The notes beneath the pieces are model-generated. The model searched no databases and had not been told where the DNA came from. It worked only from the letters and a program-made list of their open reading frames with translations. Of a stretch of DNA of 36,747 nucleotides, positions 1-5,706 are shown in pieces. Position 1 is the stretch's first letter. The number at the start of each line of letters is the position of its first letter. This DNA is from a virus: positions 1 to 36,747 of IMG/VR virus record IMGVR_UViG_3300027730_000070, one strand, 5' to 3'. Both the position numbers and the translations under genes were made by a program.

Positions 1-485
1 AGGTCGATGATCGCAGCAATCTGCAATTCGGCCTGACGCAGGTCGTCTTCGTTTTCAAATTTAGCTGTAAGCTGACAAAGCTTTGGAGGTTCAGTCTGTT
101 CTGGTATTGACTCTAGGTGGAGTTCTTCCATATCAAAACCCCAATTAATGAGATCTTGAGGATCGTATCCGTTAGCCAATAGATCAAAATCAAAACTTCC
201 TGAGTTCTTGTTAAGACGTATGGTGAGCTCATCGACTTGGGCGGGGCTAAGGTCTTCCGAAGCTTCCATGCACCCCACCTCTTTTTCACCCTTTGTGCGA
301 AGGATGTAAAATCTCTGGTGTCCTCCCAAGATGGTGCCATCTTTGGCGATGACGATGGGCTGACAGAGTCCAAACCTGGATAGGCTGGAAGTGATCTGCT
401 CTTTTTGAACCTTAGAAATTTTTCTAGGATTTTTCTGCTGAGGACGTAACTCATCTATTCTCCTCTTAACGTAGTTCCATTTCAT
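1..485 (-). CDS. ParB-like nuclease-domain protein (3' end cut by window edge)
   Basis: An open frame starts with ATG at 485, after AGGGATTGT (a weak Shine-Dalgarno, SD), and runs off position 1, giving 161 visible residues. It contains the ParB/sulfiredoxin N-terminal-like pattern: an N-P-R motif near residues 19-21, then IVIAKDGTILGGHQRFYIL (about 44-62) with the GGHQR box, and a later L-N-K-N-S-G stretch. The C-terminal part (FDFDLLANGYD, then WGFDMEEL) matches the arrangement in phage ParB-like proteins, which often lie near terminase or methylase genes. ParB-box proteins bind or cut DNA, or use CTP; the activity here is not known. A competing frame at 113-454 looks like noise. Confidence in the family is good; the true C-terminus is not visible. 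Confidence 0.8.
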   Translation of the reverse strand, partial: MKWNYVKRRIDELRPQQKNPRKISKVQKEQITSSLSRFGLCQPIVIAKDGTILGGHQRFYILRTKGEKEVGCMEASEDLSPAQVDELTIRLNKNSGSFDFDLLANGYDPQDLINWGFDMEELHLESIPEQTEPPKLCQLTAKFENEDDLRQAELQIAAIID

Positions 486-509
486 ACAATCCCTATTGTG
501 GTTGGGGGA

Positions 510-719
510 TTAGCGCACCTCGCATGCGGGGTAGCACTCCATTAAATTACATAACTTTTCCTTCCATCCTCTAGGTTTGGGAGGTTCATTATCATTAATA
601 AGATCACTCAGCGTTACCAGCTGGGCTTTCATTAATTCTAGCTGCCTCTCCTGAACAAGCACCTTCGCATGGAGCTCCTTCAAGATTTGGTTGGCTAGAT
701 CCTTCCTGTTTTGCTTCAT
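510..719 (-). CDS. Small coiled-coil-like hypothetical protein
   Basis: This is a 69-residue protein. The start is placed at the second in-frame ATG (719) because AAGGAG sits directly against the first ATG (725) and six bases before the second. The sequence is mostly helical and charged (KDLANQILKELHAKVLVQER), consistent with a short coiled coil, followed by a Pro/Lys/Trp segment and a Cys-containing end. It overlaps the end of the preceding gene by 116 bp in another frame. No function is recognised. Confidence 0.6.
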   Translation of the reverse strand: MKQNRKDLANQILKELHAKVLVQERQLELMKAQLVTLSDLINDNEPPKPRGWKEKLCNLMECYPACEVR

Positions 720-909
720 TGGCATCTCCTTGTCTTACGAACTCAGTAAAACGCACATCGGTAAGATTAGTCCAGAATCCTTGAGTAAAGGACTTGTCCC
801 AGTACGGCTTTCGTTCGTTAAGGCACTTGAAGAACTCTTCGAAGCAATCCTCGGGTAAATTAATCCTTACGTCCTTTCCATCATTGTATACAAATCTAAT
901 ACTTATCAT
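604..909 (-). CDS. Hypothetical protein with long 3' overlap
   Basis: The frame gives 101 residues from ATG 909, preceded by AAGGA, and overlaps the end of the metallophosphoesterase gene by 14 bp. The first 60 or so residues (ISIRFVYNDGKDVRINLPED, then FFKCLNERKPYW) look like a genuine small beta/alpha phage protein. The last 40 (Gly/Ala/Glu-rich) coincide with the start of the next gene in another frame and look less natural. The overlap may be real or may hide a sequence error near 720. Function unknown. Confidence 0.55.
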   Translation of the reverse strand: MISIRFVYNDGKDVRINLPEDCFEEFFKCLNERKPYWDKSFTQGFWTNLTDVRFTEFVRQGDANEAKQEGSSQPNLEGAPCEGACSGEAARINESPAGNAE

Positions 910-1432
910 AGTTGTTTTTCCTTTGTTTTCTGTATTCCATTAATAGATCATCCAAGGTTACGGGCGTATAATCCCATGCGTCGCATGACACATTAATTCT
1001 ATTCATATGAACTCTTTTCTTGCCATGCACATGTCCATGAATGTTGATGAACGTGTGGTTGTTCGTATCGTAAAGCATGTCGCCATTCGGGTGATGGGTC
1101 ATATGAAACGAGAAGTCTTTGTATTGCAGCTTAAGCTCGTCTGCTACCCCATTAAAGCCAGACTTGACGATGTTGCTTAGCCTATCATCGTGATTGCCTC
1201 GGATCAGGATAATGAAGCCATGAAGTTGCTTTCGGATCGCTGCCATATCTTCGGGTTTTCCTAGGCCAAAGTCACCGATATGATAGACAATGTCAAGCGG
1301 CTTTACATTTGCGTTCCATCTCGAAATCATCGACGCGTTCATCTCTTCGGTGTTCCGAAAGGGCCGGTTCTCGTACATGATGATGTTCGTGTGGCAAAAA
1401 TGCGTGTCGCTTGTGATCCAAATATTACTCAT
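896..1432 (-). CDS. Calcineurin-like metallophosphoesterase
   Basis: This 178-residue protein carries the whole set of family motifs: D9-x-H11, G53-D54, G79-N80-H81-D82, histidines at 113-114 and G133-H-V-H136. These bind two metal ions and hydrolyse phosphomonoesters or phosphodiesters; phage members are often small nucleases or nucleotide phosphatases. The substrate cannot be told from sequence. The start overlaps the stop of a 37-residue membrane protein gene as ATGA, so translation is probably coupled. A near-perfect copy of the dispersed palindrome lies inside the gene at 1291-1307. The window has a second, unrelated-length member at 10291-11025. Confidence 0.9.
   Translation of the reverse strand: MSNIWITSDTHFCHTNIIMYENRPFRNTEEMNASMISRWNANVKPLDIVYHIGDFGLGKPEDMAAIRKQLHGFIILIRGNHDDRLSNIVKSGFNGVADELKLQYKDFSFHMTHHPNGDMLYDTNNHTFINIHGHVHGKKRVHMNRINVSCDAWDYTPVTLDDLLMEYRKQRKNNYDKY
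1291..1307. repeat. Dispersed palindrome, one-mismatch copy
   Basis: TGTCAAGCGGCTTTACA differs from the consensus by one base in the left arm. It lies inside the metallophosphoesterase gene, where it encodes residues around NVKPLD. Confidence 0.55.
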
Positions 1433-1542
1433 TCATCTCTCCTGCACCAATAAATTGCGGCTACTCCACCTAAAAATCCACCTAGGGCTGAGCCCCCTAG
1501 CCAGAGTAAAACCAAACCAATGTCGTTTATTCCGTCAAACAT
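1429..1542 (-). CDS. 37-residue single-span membrane protein
   Basis: The frame gives a short acidic N-terminus (MFDGINDIG), one hydrophobic glycine-rich span (about residues 9-31, LVLLWLGGSALGGFLGGVAA) and a charged C-terminus ending CRRDE. GAGG lies about 9 bases before the ATG. It overlaps its neighbours on both sides: 16 bp upstream, and ATGA with the phosphoesterase gene. The size and single span would fit a membrane-acting phage peptide such as a holin or antiholin, but its place in the replication operon gives no support, so no function is assigned. Confidence 0.6.
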   Translation of the reverse strand: MFDGINDIGLVLLWLGGSALGGFLGGVAAIYWCRRDE

Positions 1543-1682
1543 TGCGCTGCCTCATAGTACTTCGTTCCTTCGTATATCCATCCTCTTCGGATCTTCCCTG
1601 TCTCAGGATCGTATTCTGCAAAGGGTTCACCTAGCATTCGTATCCCTAACCATCTAGCTAAATATTCAGGCAGCGGGGCCAC
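1527..1682 (-). CDS. Small hypothetical protein, probable GTG start
   Basis: A GTG at 1682 opens a 51-residue frame (APLPEYLARWLGIRMLGEPF, then an Asp/Glu and Tyr-rich end) that overlaps the end of the upstream zinc-finger gene by 17 bp. The longer open frame upstream of this GTG is antisense-like noise in the neighbour's frame. The protein looks natural (aromatic, charged, no low complexity), but there is no clear Shine-Dalgarno site, so start and even existence are moderately certain. Function unknown. Confidence 0.45.
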   Translation of the reverse strand: MAPLPEYLARWLGIRMLGEPFAEYDPETGKIRRGWIYEGTKYYEAAQCLTE

Positions 1683-2034
1683 CGTCGTTAGGTAGTTGTT
1701 CCGCGATCTTTTCTTCGGTAAACTTCTTGACTTGCTCGACACCTTCTTCGAAGCCGGGGCCTTCTTTCCATTCACGCCAGCTTTGAATTTGGCCGATCGG
1801 TGGATGTCTCGGGTCTCCGTAGAACATCGCTTGCCCTTCATTTGGTTTGTACCATCCTTTGCAGGTGACGGTGATTCGGTATTCGCAGCGTTCTCCTTCA
1901 GCGGGAGGGAATCTTTCGATGTCTTTCCACTCATGTTCATCTTCCTCTGGTCGGTGAGCAGTCGAGACGACTCTTTCGCAATCCTCGCAGCAAAGCTTGA
2001 GTCTTCGGCATCCTCGTTTGGTACATTCATTCAT
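1666..2034 (-). CDS. Cysteine-rich small protein (possible zinc binder)
   Basis: This 122-residue protein has an N-terminal cysteine cluster (CTKRGCRRLKLCCEDC, residues 4-19) able to coordinate zinc, followed by a charged, tryptophan-rich domain (WKDIERFPPAEGERCEYRIT). The ATG at 2034 follows GGAGAAACA, and that SD directly abuts a perfect copy of the dispersed palindrome (2046-2064), so this gene is one of the best candidates for control by it. It belongs to the leftward operon. No characterised family recognised. Confidence 0.65.
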   Translation of the reverse strand: MNECTKRGCRRLKLCCEDCERVVSTAHRPEEDEHEWKDIERFPPAEGERCEYRITVTCKGWYKPNEGQAMFYGDPRHPPIGQIQSWREWKEGPGFEEGVEQVKKFTEEKIAEQLPNDGGPAA

Positions 2035-2045
2035 TGTTTCTCCAA

Positions 2046-2064
2046 ATGTAAAGCGGCTTTACAT
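2046..2064 (-). promoter_or_regulatory. Dispersed palindrome, intergenic copy abutting an SD
   Basis: ATGTAAAGCGGCTTTACAT is a 19-bp interrupted palindrome with 8-bp arms and a 3-base centre. It starts right after the stop codon of the SpoVG-like gene and runs directly into the TTGGAG Shine-Dalgarno of the next gene. As RNA it would fold as a short hairpin at the ribosome site. As DNA it would suit a dimeric binding protein. Confidence 0.7.
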
Positions 2065-2370
2065 TCAAGCCTGGTAAAAGATTGAGTCTGTTCTTGGGTG
2101 CTCTCCGCAGAACTTTTCGATCGCGGATAACACTCGGTTTGTAAATAAGTCCATGTGCGCCGTATTTTTGAATCGGATGTGAGGAATGTATTTTTTCTTA
2201 CCATCTTCGTCCTCATATTCTCTCGTAGGGAAGCTAATCCAACGCTTGCCATCCTTCTGGAAGACTGTAATATTAAAGATTTCAATTCCCCACTTCTCCA
2301 CAAAGACGCTGGCATACCCTAAGACCATTCCCTTTCCAACTTGTTTATATGCGGTGCATTCAATACTCAA
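2065..2370 (-). CDS. SpoVG-like protein
   Basis: This 101-residue protein begins at TTG 2370, which overlaps the upstream stop as TTGA and follows AGAGG by seven bases. The pattern GYASVFVEKWGIEIFNITVF, then KRWISFPTREY, then IPHIRF, resembles the SpoVG fold: a site-specific DNA/RNA-binding beta sheet with a C-terminal helix. Phage members occur in recombination and replication modules. Its partner immediately upstream has an SSB-like tail, so the pair may handle single-stranded nucleic acid. Family call is by motif memory, without alignment. Confidence 0.6.
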   Translation of the reverse strand: MSIECTAYKQVGKGMVLGYASVFVEKWGIEIFNITVFQKDGKRWISFPTREYEDEDGKKKYIPHIRFKNTAHMDLFTNRVLSAIEKFCGEHPRTDSIFYQA

Positions 2371-2699
2371 AACGGAACCTCTTCATTAGAGAATCCATGT
2401 GACTCAACAACTGGCGCTTGAGGGTGCGGAGTGATAAACTTCTTCACATTAGCTCGCACCATCGCAACCATTTCCTCTTCATCACTTCGAGAGTCCAAGA
2501 GAAAGGCCGAAATATAAGCGTCTTCTCCACCGTTGCTTGGCATCTTGTAAGAAGCAGAAGCTGCAAAGAATCCTGAGCCGTCTTTGTTTGGGACGATCTT
2601 GTAGCGTAGAACAATCTTTCCGAATGCTTTCACTGTAGCAATCCCTAAGTGTTTCTCTCCGGGAGTAGCTTCGTATTTAACAAATTCAAACTGGCTCAT
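2367..2699 (-). CDS. Possible single-strand-binding protein with acidic C-terminal tip
   Basis: The protein has 110 residues and an AAGGA site ahead of the ATG. It is beta-rich (HLGIATVKAFGKIVLRYKIV, then SGFFAASASYKM) and ends in SNEEVPF. An acidic patch followed by an aromatic residue at the very C-terminus is the mark of bacterial SSB tips (consensus D-D-x-x-P-F), which recruit repair proteins. The body is not a recognisable OB-fold and partly resembles the SpoVG-like neighbour. The ssDNA-binding role is therefore an inference from tail and context. Confidence 0.45.
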   Translation of the reverse strand: MSQFEFVKYEATPGEKHLGIATVKAFGKIVLRYKIVPNKDGSGFFAASASYKMPSNGGEDAYISAFLLDSRSDEEEMVAMVRANVKKFITPHPQAPVVESHGFSNEEVPF

Positions 2700-3012
2700 A
2701 CTTTTCCTTGTTTATGAACTCATGCCACTTATCTAGTGGAATCTGCAGCCTCTCATAAGGCCTATGGAAGTTGCAGCTATTCCAGTAAGAGGTCAAAAGC
2801 TCTAGTTTCTGTGCTATCTTGTCTAACGAATATCTCTGGCTCTTTCTTATTACGACGTGGCGCCCTTGAGGCTTGAAAGGGCATTCGCTATTTCCACATC
2901 CTACAGTCCAAATCCAGCTTATCCCTTCTAGTGGCATACTTAACTCTGGAGTCTTGCGGCACCAAGGGCATGGATTTAGATCTGCGAATAGAGCGAGCTG
3001 TTCAATAGTCAT
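2686..3012 (-). CDS. Lar-like zinc-ribbon protein
   Basis: The 108-residue protein contains CPWC (residues 15-18), then C39 and C44 in VGCGNSECPF, and a later SYWNSC segment. This is the order seen in the Lar (restriction alleviation) zinc-ribbon family: CPFCG, C..C, W-N. Lar of the Rac prophage modulates type I restriction; many phage relatives are uncharacterised. It starts in a TAATG overlap with the upstream gene. The zinc-ribbon call is firm; an anti-restriction role is only suggestive. Confidence 0.6.
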   Translation of the reverse strand: MTIEQLALFADLNPCPWCRKTPELSMPLEGISWIWTVGCGNSECPFKPQGRHVVIRKSQRYSLDKIAQKLELLTSYWNSCNFHRPYERLQIPLDKWHEFINKEKYEPV

Positions 3013-3281
3013 TATATTCTCTTAAACTTGGTTCCCTCATGTGGTTTATTGTGAGACGATGGATCTTTGAGGATTGCGAGGGCTTTTCTAAGCGCTGCAA
3101 TCGTGATCTCTCCTCTTTCGCATTCTTTTTCCATTGCTCGAATCTCGCGACGTCGCATTTCCAGGTTATGCACTTGCCTTTCGATCTCGTAGTCGAGGAT
3201 GTATTCGTTAGGATTCTTAGTAAGCTGGTCAACTTTTTCTTGAAGTATCGGATCATATGCCTCTGGTGACTGTTTATTCAT
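3012..3281 (-). CDS. Hypothetical coiled-coil protein
   Basis: This 89-residue protein is highly charged and helical, with the heptad-like stretch YEIERQVHNLEMRRREIRAM over residues 31-50. Its end overlaps the next ATG as TAATG, and its start overlaps the upstream gene by 8 bp. No catalytic motif is visible; an oligomeric or adaptor role would fit but is unproven. Confidence 0.6.
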   Translation of the reverse strand: MNKQSPEAYDPILQEKVDQLTKNPNEYILDYEIERQVHNLEMRRREIRAMEKECERGEITIAALRKALAILKDPSSHNKPHEGTKFKRI

Positions 3282-3507
3282 GTTTTTCCTCTAGTGGACA
3301 TATAGACTGGTAAAGTATCAAACATTCCTCCAGAGTTTCCTGTATGTAAGATAGATATGTGAGGATAGGAATGAATTGCGGAGGAATAATCTCATCGTCA
3401 CAGATGGATAAATCCGCCTTTTCTGCTGCGTGCAAACACTCGGAAATCAGTCCCCATATCTTTCCAAGAATCAACAGTTTTTCTTCAATAGGCAAACAAA
3501 CTTTCAT
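3274..3507 (-). CDS. Hypothetical helical protein
   Basis: The 77-residue protein is leucine/isoleucine-rich and acidic, with several predicted helices (EEKLLILGKIWGLISECLHA) and four cysteines that are not in zinc-finger spacing. The ATG at 3507 follows AAAGG. Function unknown. Confidence 0.55.
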   Translation of the reverse strand: MKVCLPIEEKLLILGKIWGLISECLHAAEKADLSICDDEIIPPQFIPILTYLSYIQETLEECLILYQSICPLEEKHE

Positions 3508-3525
3508 ATCTTAAACCTTTGCTTT

Positions 3526-3819
3526 TTAGGGCCCTTTTTTTTGGGCTTTCCTGCGACGTTTAACGCTATTGCTACCGCTTGTGCTTTCGGTTTTCCCGAA
3601 GCTATCTCCGTCTTTATGTTCGCTGACACTGCTTCCTGGCTCTTCCCTTTCTTTAAAGGCATACTTGTCCTCCACTACTTTGTCTAAAATTCCTTTCTCA
3701 TCGCCCGGCTTGTACCTATCGGTCTTCGGGCCATTGAATCCAGCCTGACAACTCAAGCAAGTTCCCGTTGGGTTTACTTGGACTAAGAAGCCACAAGTTG
3801 TACAGTGCATAAAATCCAT
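3526..3819 (-). CDS. Zinc-ribbon protein with basic tail
   Basis: The start at 3819 forms a TAATG overlap with the upstream stop and lies six bases after GAGGA; an ATG two codons earlier is less likely. The 97-residue product has CTTC at 6-9 and CLSC at 22-25, a compact zinc ribbon. A long hydrophilic Asp/Glu/Ser region follows, then a very basic end (VKRRRKAQKKGP). That suggests nucleic-acid contact. Function unknown. Confidence 0.6.
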   Translation of the reverse strand: MDFMHCTTCGFLVQVNPTGTCLSCQAGFNGPKTDRYKPGDEKGILDKVVEDKYAFKEREEPGSSVSEHKDGDSFGKTESTSGSNSVKRRRKAQKKGP

Positions 3820-4088
3820 TAGCATTCCTCGGGTAATATGAAGCCCATATCTCGGAGCTTCTGTTTTTGTTGCTCAGTCGGTGGTCGATATACAAATTCT
3901 GCCGACTCTTTATTCAAGGGTGAGCAATCCGAACACCAAGCTACCATCGCCCCTTTTCCCATGGCCGCTGAACCTGCGGGCTTACCGCACTTGCATAAAA
4001 CTACATTGCCTTCCGAGTCGTACATTCGGACGTTCTCAGGATTCAAGAACCTGACATTTCCACCATACTCGGCTTGCAAGTCTCTCAT
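3819..4088 (-). CDS. Hypothetical cysteine-motif protein
   Basis: An 89-residue protein with CKC at 33-35 and CSDC at 52-55, enough for one zinc site. The C-terminus reads PPTEQQKQKLRDMGF, a helix typical of small phage adaptor proteins. AAGGAAAAGAA precedes the ATG, which overlaps the upstream gene by 4 bp. No characterised family recognised. Confidence 0.55.
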   Translation of the reverse strand: MRDLQAEYGGNVRFLNPENVRMYDSEGNVVLCKCGKPAGSAAMGKGAMVAWCSDCSPLNKESAEFVYRPPTEQQKQKLRDMGFILPEEC

Positions 4089-4363
4089 TTCTTTTCCTTG
4101 CTCTTTTTGTAATCGGCAACCAAAGCTTCGGTGTTCAGAATCAGCTCTTCAAGCGACTCGATGAACATCTTATCAATCACTTCGTAATGCTCGGGGCTTA
4201 GGTGAACTGACTGACGCATACAAGCCATTTCGTGTACGCCATCGTACTGTCCCCAGAATCTATTCCAAATTAAAGTCGAGTCATGTTCCTTGGCTTCCGA
4301 TGCCATTGGCTTCATCATGTCCTTTCCCTTTTCCTCTTGTTTGAAACGCTTCAAAATATTCAT
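4085..4363 (-). CDS. Hypothetical protein
   Basis: The 92-residue frame begins with a TAATG overlap on the upstream gene. It is mixed-charge and helical, with MYSALW-like aromatic spacing absent and a C-terminal lysine-rich helix (EALVADYKKSKEKK). No motif is recognised. Confidence 0.5.
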   Translation of the reverse strand: MNILKRFKQEEKGKDMMKPMASEAKEHDSTLIWNRFWGQYDGVHEMACMRQSVHLSPEHYEVIDKMFIESLEELILNTEALVADYKKSKEKK

Positions 4364-4632
4364 TAGTTCATCCTGTCTAGGTTTATCTCTTCCCAGATCA
4401 TAGATCTAATTTCATCAGCAAGCTTATGCCGGGGATGATCCTCTGGGATGTCTTCGTACTTAATTATCGACCTCATCTTCTGATCCAAATCAAATAGCAA
4501 ACTATACATTTTCTGTGCATTTGTGTGAATCCATACTTCATCCGTATGTTCGGGTAGATAGTATTTAAAGGTCACTTCTGCCTGTGGATGGTGCTCTTCT
4601 TTGTAAAGCGGCTTTACATCTTCAGTCGACAT
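4363..4632 (-). CDS. Conserved phage protein of unknown function
   Basis: This 89-residue protein has the pattern Y-L-P-E ... A-Q-K-M-Y-S-L-L-F-D-L-D-Q-K-M-R-S ... A-D-E-I-R-S-M-I, which I recognise from small proteins widespread in phage replication modules (typically LPE, then YSALWDIDQ, then an EIR end). Their job is unknown. A perfect copy of the dispersed palindrome encodes residues VKPLY near its N-terminus (4602-4618). Confidence 0.65.
   Translation of the reverse strand: MSTEDVKPLYKEEHHPQAEVTFKYYLPEHTDEVWIHTNAQKMYSLLFDLDQKMRSIIKYEDIPEDHPRHKLADEIRSMIWEEINLDRMN
4602..4618. repeat. Dispersed palindrome, perfect copy inside a gene
   Basis: TGTAAAGCGGCTTTACA lies about 15 bp inside the start of a small conserved gene. 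On the coding strand it is followed by AAGAAGAG, an SD-like string as at the intergenic copies, but no start codon follows at the right distance in frame. Confidence 0.65.
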
Positions 4633-5215
4633 AGTGTCTCTCCTTCATCGCTTCACATTCGAAGTAGATGTGCTTTCCCTCGCCATCTTCCTGGGAGTAA
4701 ACGCGGGTTATTTCACGCCCTTGCTTTCCAAGTTTGTTGGCCTTTTTGATTATGTATTCCAAATCCGATGCCGAAATTTCATTCTTGATCGTAATGGCAT
4801 GTTCATTAATCATATCGCCTCCTAACGGATAAATTATTATCTCAGTTCTAGGTATAGAACTTTTCTTTTTTTCTACCCATAGCCTAGAGATAAACCTATC
4901 ATCCTGATAGGCGAGTTTGTTGAGGGTATCCATGTAAAACTTAGAGTAGTTATCGACGTCAGGAGCGCTTACATCCCAAGTACCATCCAAACGCGTTTGC
5001 TTGACTTTGGAGAAGCTTTCGCCTATTGGGGTATAAAGATTCACCTCAATAGCTAATGGCGCATCCTTGGGCAAGCTAGACCCATCCTTGCGCATTTCGG
5101 CAGCAAAGAACCACTTCAGGTTTTTCTTGATGTCTGAACGTGGGTCATAGGCTCTTCCATTTGAAGTACGATGACGGCATTGGGAAATAGGTTCACCCAT
5201 AAGTTCAAATCGCAT
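4622..5215 (-). CDS. rusA: RusA-family Holliday junction resolvase with C-terminal extension
   Basis: Residues 1-133 fit RusA: GEPISQCRHR near the N-terminus, the acidic catalytic motif APDVDNYSKFYMDTLN (D86, D88), Q104-D105-D106 and the basic ending VEKKKS (114-119). RusA dimers cut Holliday junctions and process phage replication or recombination intermediates. The family is usually 120-140 residues; this protein has 197. The extra 63 residues begin at an internal Met135 preceded by AGGAGG, so they may also be made as a separate protein. The gene overlaps its neighbours by 11 bp on each side. Confidence 0.85.
   Translation of the reverse strand: MRFELMGEPISQCRHRTSNGRAYDPRSDIKKNLKWFFAAEMRKDGSSLPKDAPLAIEVNLYTPIGESFSKVKQTRLDGTWDVSAPDVDNYSKFYMDTLNKLAYQDDRFISRLWVEKKKSSIPRTEIIIYPLGGDMINEHAITIKNEISASDLEYIIKKANKLGKQGREITRVYSQEDGEGKHIYFECEAMKERHYVD
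4811..4823 (-). promoter_or_regulatory. Internal Shine-Dalgarno and ATG inside rusA
   Basis: Read on the minus strand, AGGAGGCGATATG sits in frame in the resolvase gene at codons 131-135. It would start a 63-residue product ending at 4622. It is among the strongest SD strings in the window. Confidence 0.5.
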
Positions 5216-5399
5216 GAGCGCCCCATCTTTCTCGGTAGACTTTTGATCTGGCTACATGGTTAGCTTCGCTTCTGTGTGAGCTATCTCGAACGCATTCTTT
5301 GCACCAGCTGTAAGGTCTACCTGACTTTTTGTAGATGAAGTACTCCTCGACTGACTTGCATTCCTTGCATTGAAGGCATGTTTTTTTAGGCTGCTCCAT
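5205..5399 (-). CDS. Small treble-clef/zinc-ribbon protein
   Basis: The ATG at 5399 follows AGGAGACGTT; the longer upstream frame is the antisense shadow of the HTH gene. The 64 residues include CLQCKEC (8-14) and CKEC (32-35) around a Tyr-rich segment, and a basic helix rich in Arg and Ser. This layout is common in phage zinc proteins related to the HNH/treble-clef group, but the His and Asn of a nuclease are not evident. It overlaps the resolvase start by 11 bp. Confidence 0.6.
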   Translation of the reverse strand: MEQPKKTCLQCKECKSVEEYFIYKKSGRPYSWCKECVRDSSHRSEANHVARSKVYRERWGAHAI

Positions 5400-5706
5400 A
5401 ACGTCTCCTGATCTTCTTGGATTTGATTCTTTCGTCGATGGATTGCTGGGCTTTTTCGCGCCAGATGTCCTCGTGAATTCCATAGATCTTTTCAAGCATT
5501 TGAAGCTCATGACGATCGGGCATCGTTGCGAAAGTGGCAAGCTCAAGTGCTTTGAGACGCGGGGCTGTTACGCCCATGAACTCGGCGACGTTGTAGGCCC
5601 TCAAACCTAGGGTTTCCCGGCATCTACGCAAGAGCTCATCGAATGACAGCTTGTGCATTTCTTTCTTAACGTCGTTAAGTAAATCCTCAAAGACTACTAG
5701 AGGCAT
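5386..5706 (-). CDS. XRE-like helix-turn-helix protein
   Basis: A 106-residue protein from an ATG after AAGGAG. Residues 25-75 (RCRETLGLRAYNVAEFMGVT, then APRLKALE and a later MLEKIYGI) look like a Cro/C1-type HTH: a recognition helix after G-V-T and a hydrophobic fourth helix. The end is basic (IKSKKIRRRYG). It follows the initiator gene with a 20-bp overlap. It might be a second regulator or a replication accessory protein; the window does not decide. Confidence 0.55.
   Translation of the reverse strand: MPLVVFEDLLNDVKKEMHKLSFDELLRRCRETLGLRAYNVAEFMGVTAPRLKALELATFATMPDRHELQMLEKIYGIHEDIWREKAQQSIDERIKSKKIRRRYGAA

Noticed and set aside
113-454. 113-codon minus-strand frame at the left end
   Set aside because: It competes with the ParB-like frame, which has a recognisable domain and runs through the whole region; this one has no family features.
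1696-2085. 129-codon plus-strand frame
   Set aside because: Antisense to the cysteine-rich gene and spans an intergenic palindrome; Phe/Ser-rich shadow composition.
5205-5546. Longer version (113 codons) of the small zinc protein
   Set aside because: The extra N-terminal part is an out-of-frame reading of the HTH gene; ATG 5399 with AGGAG fits better.
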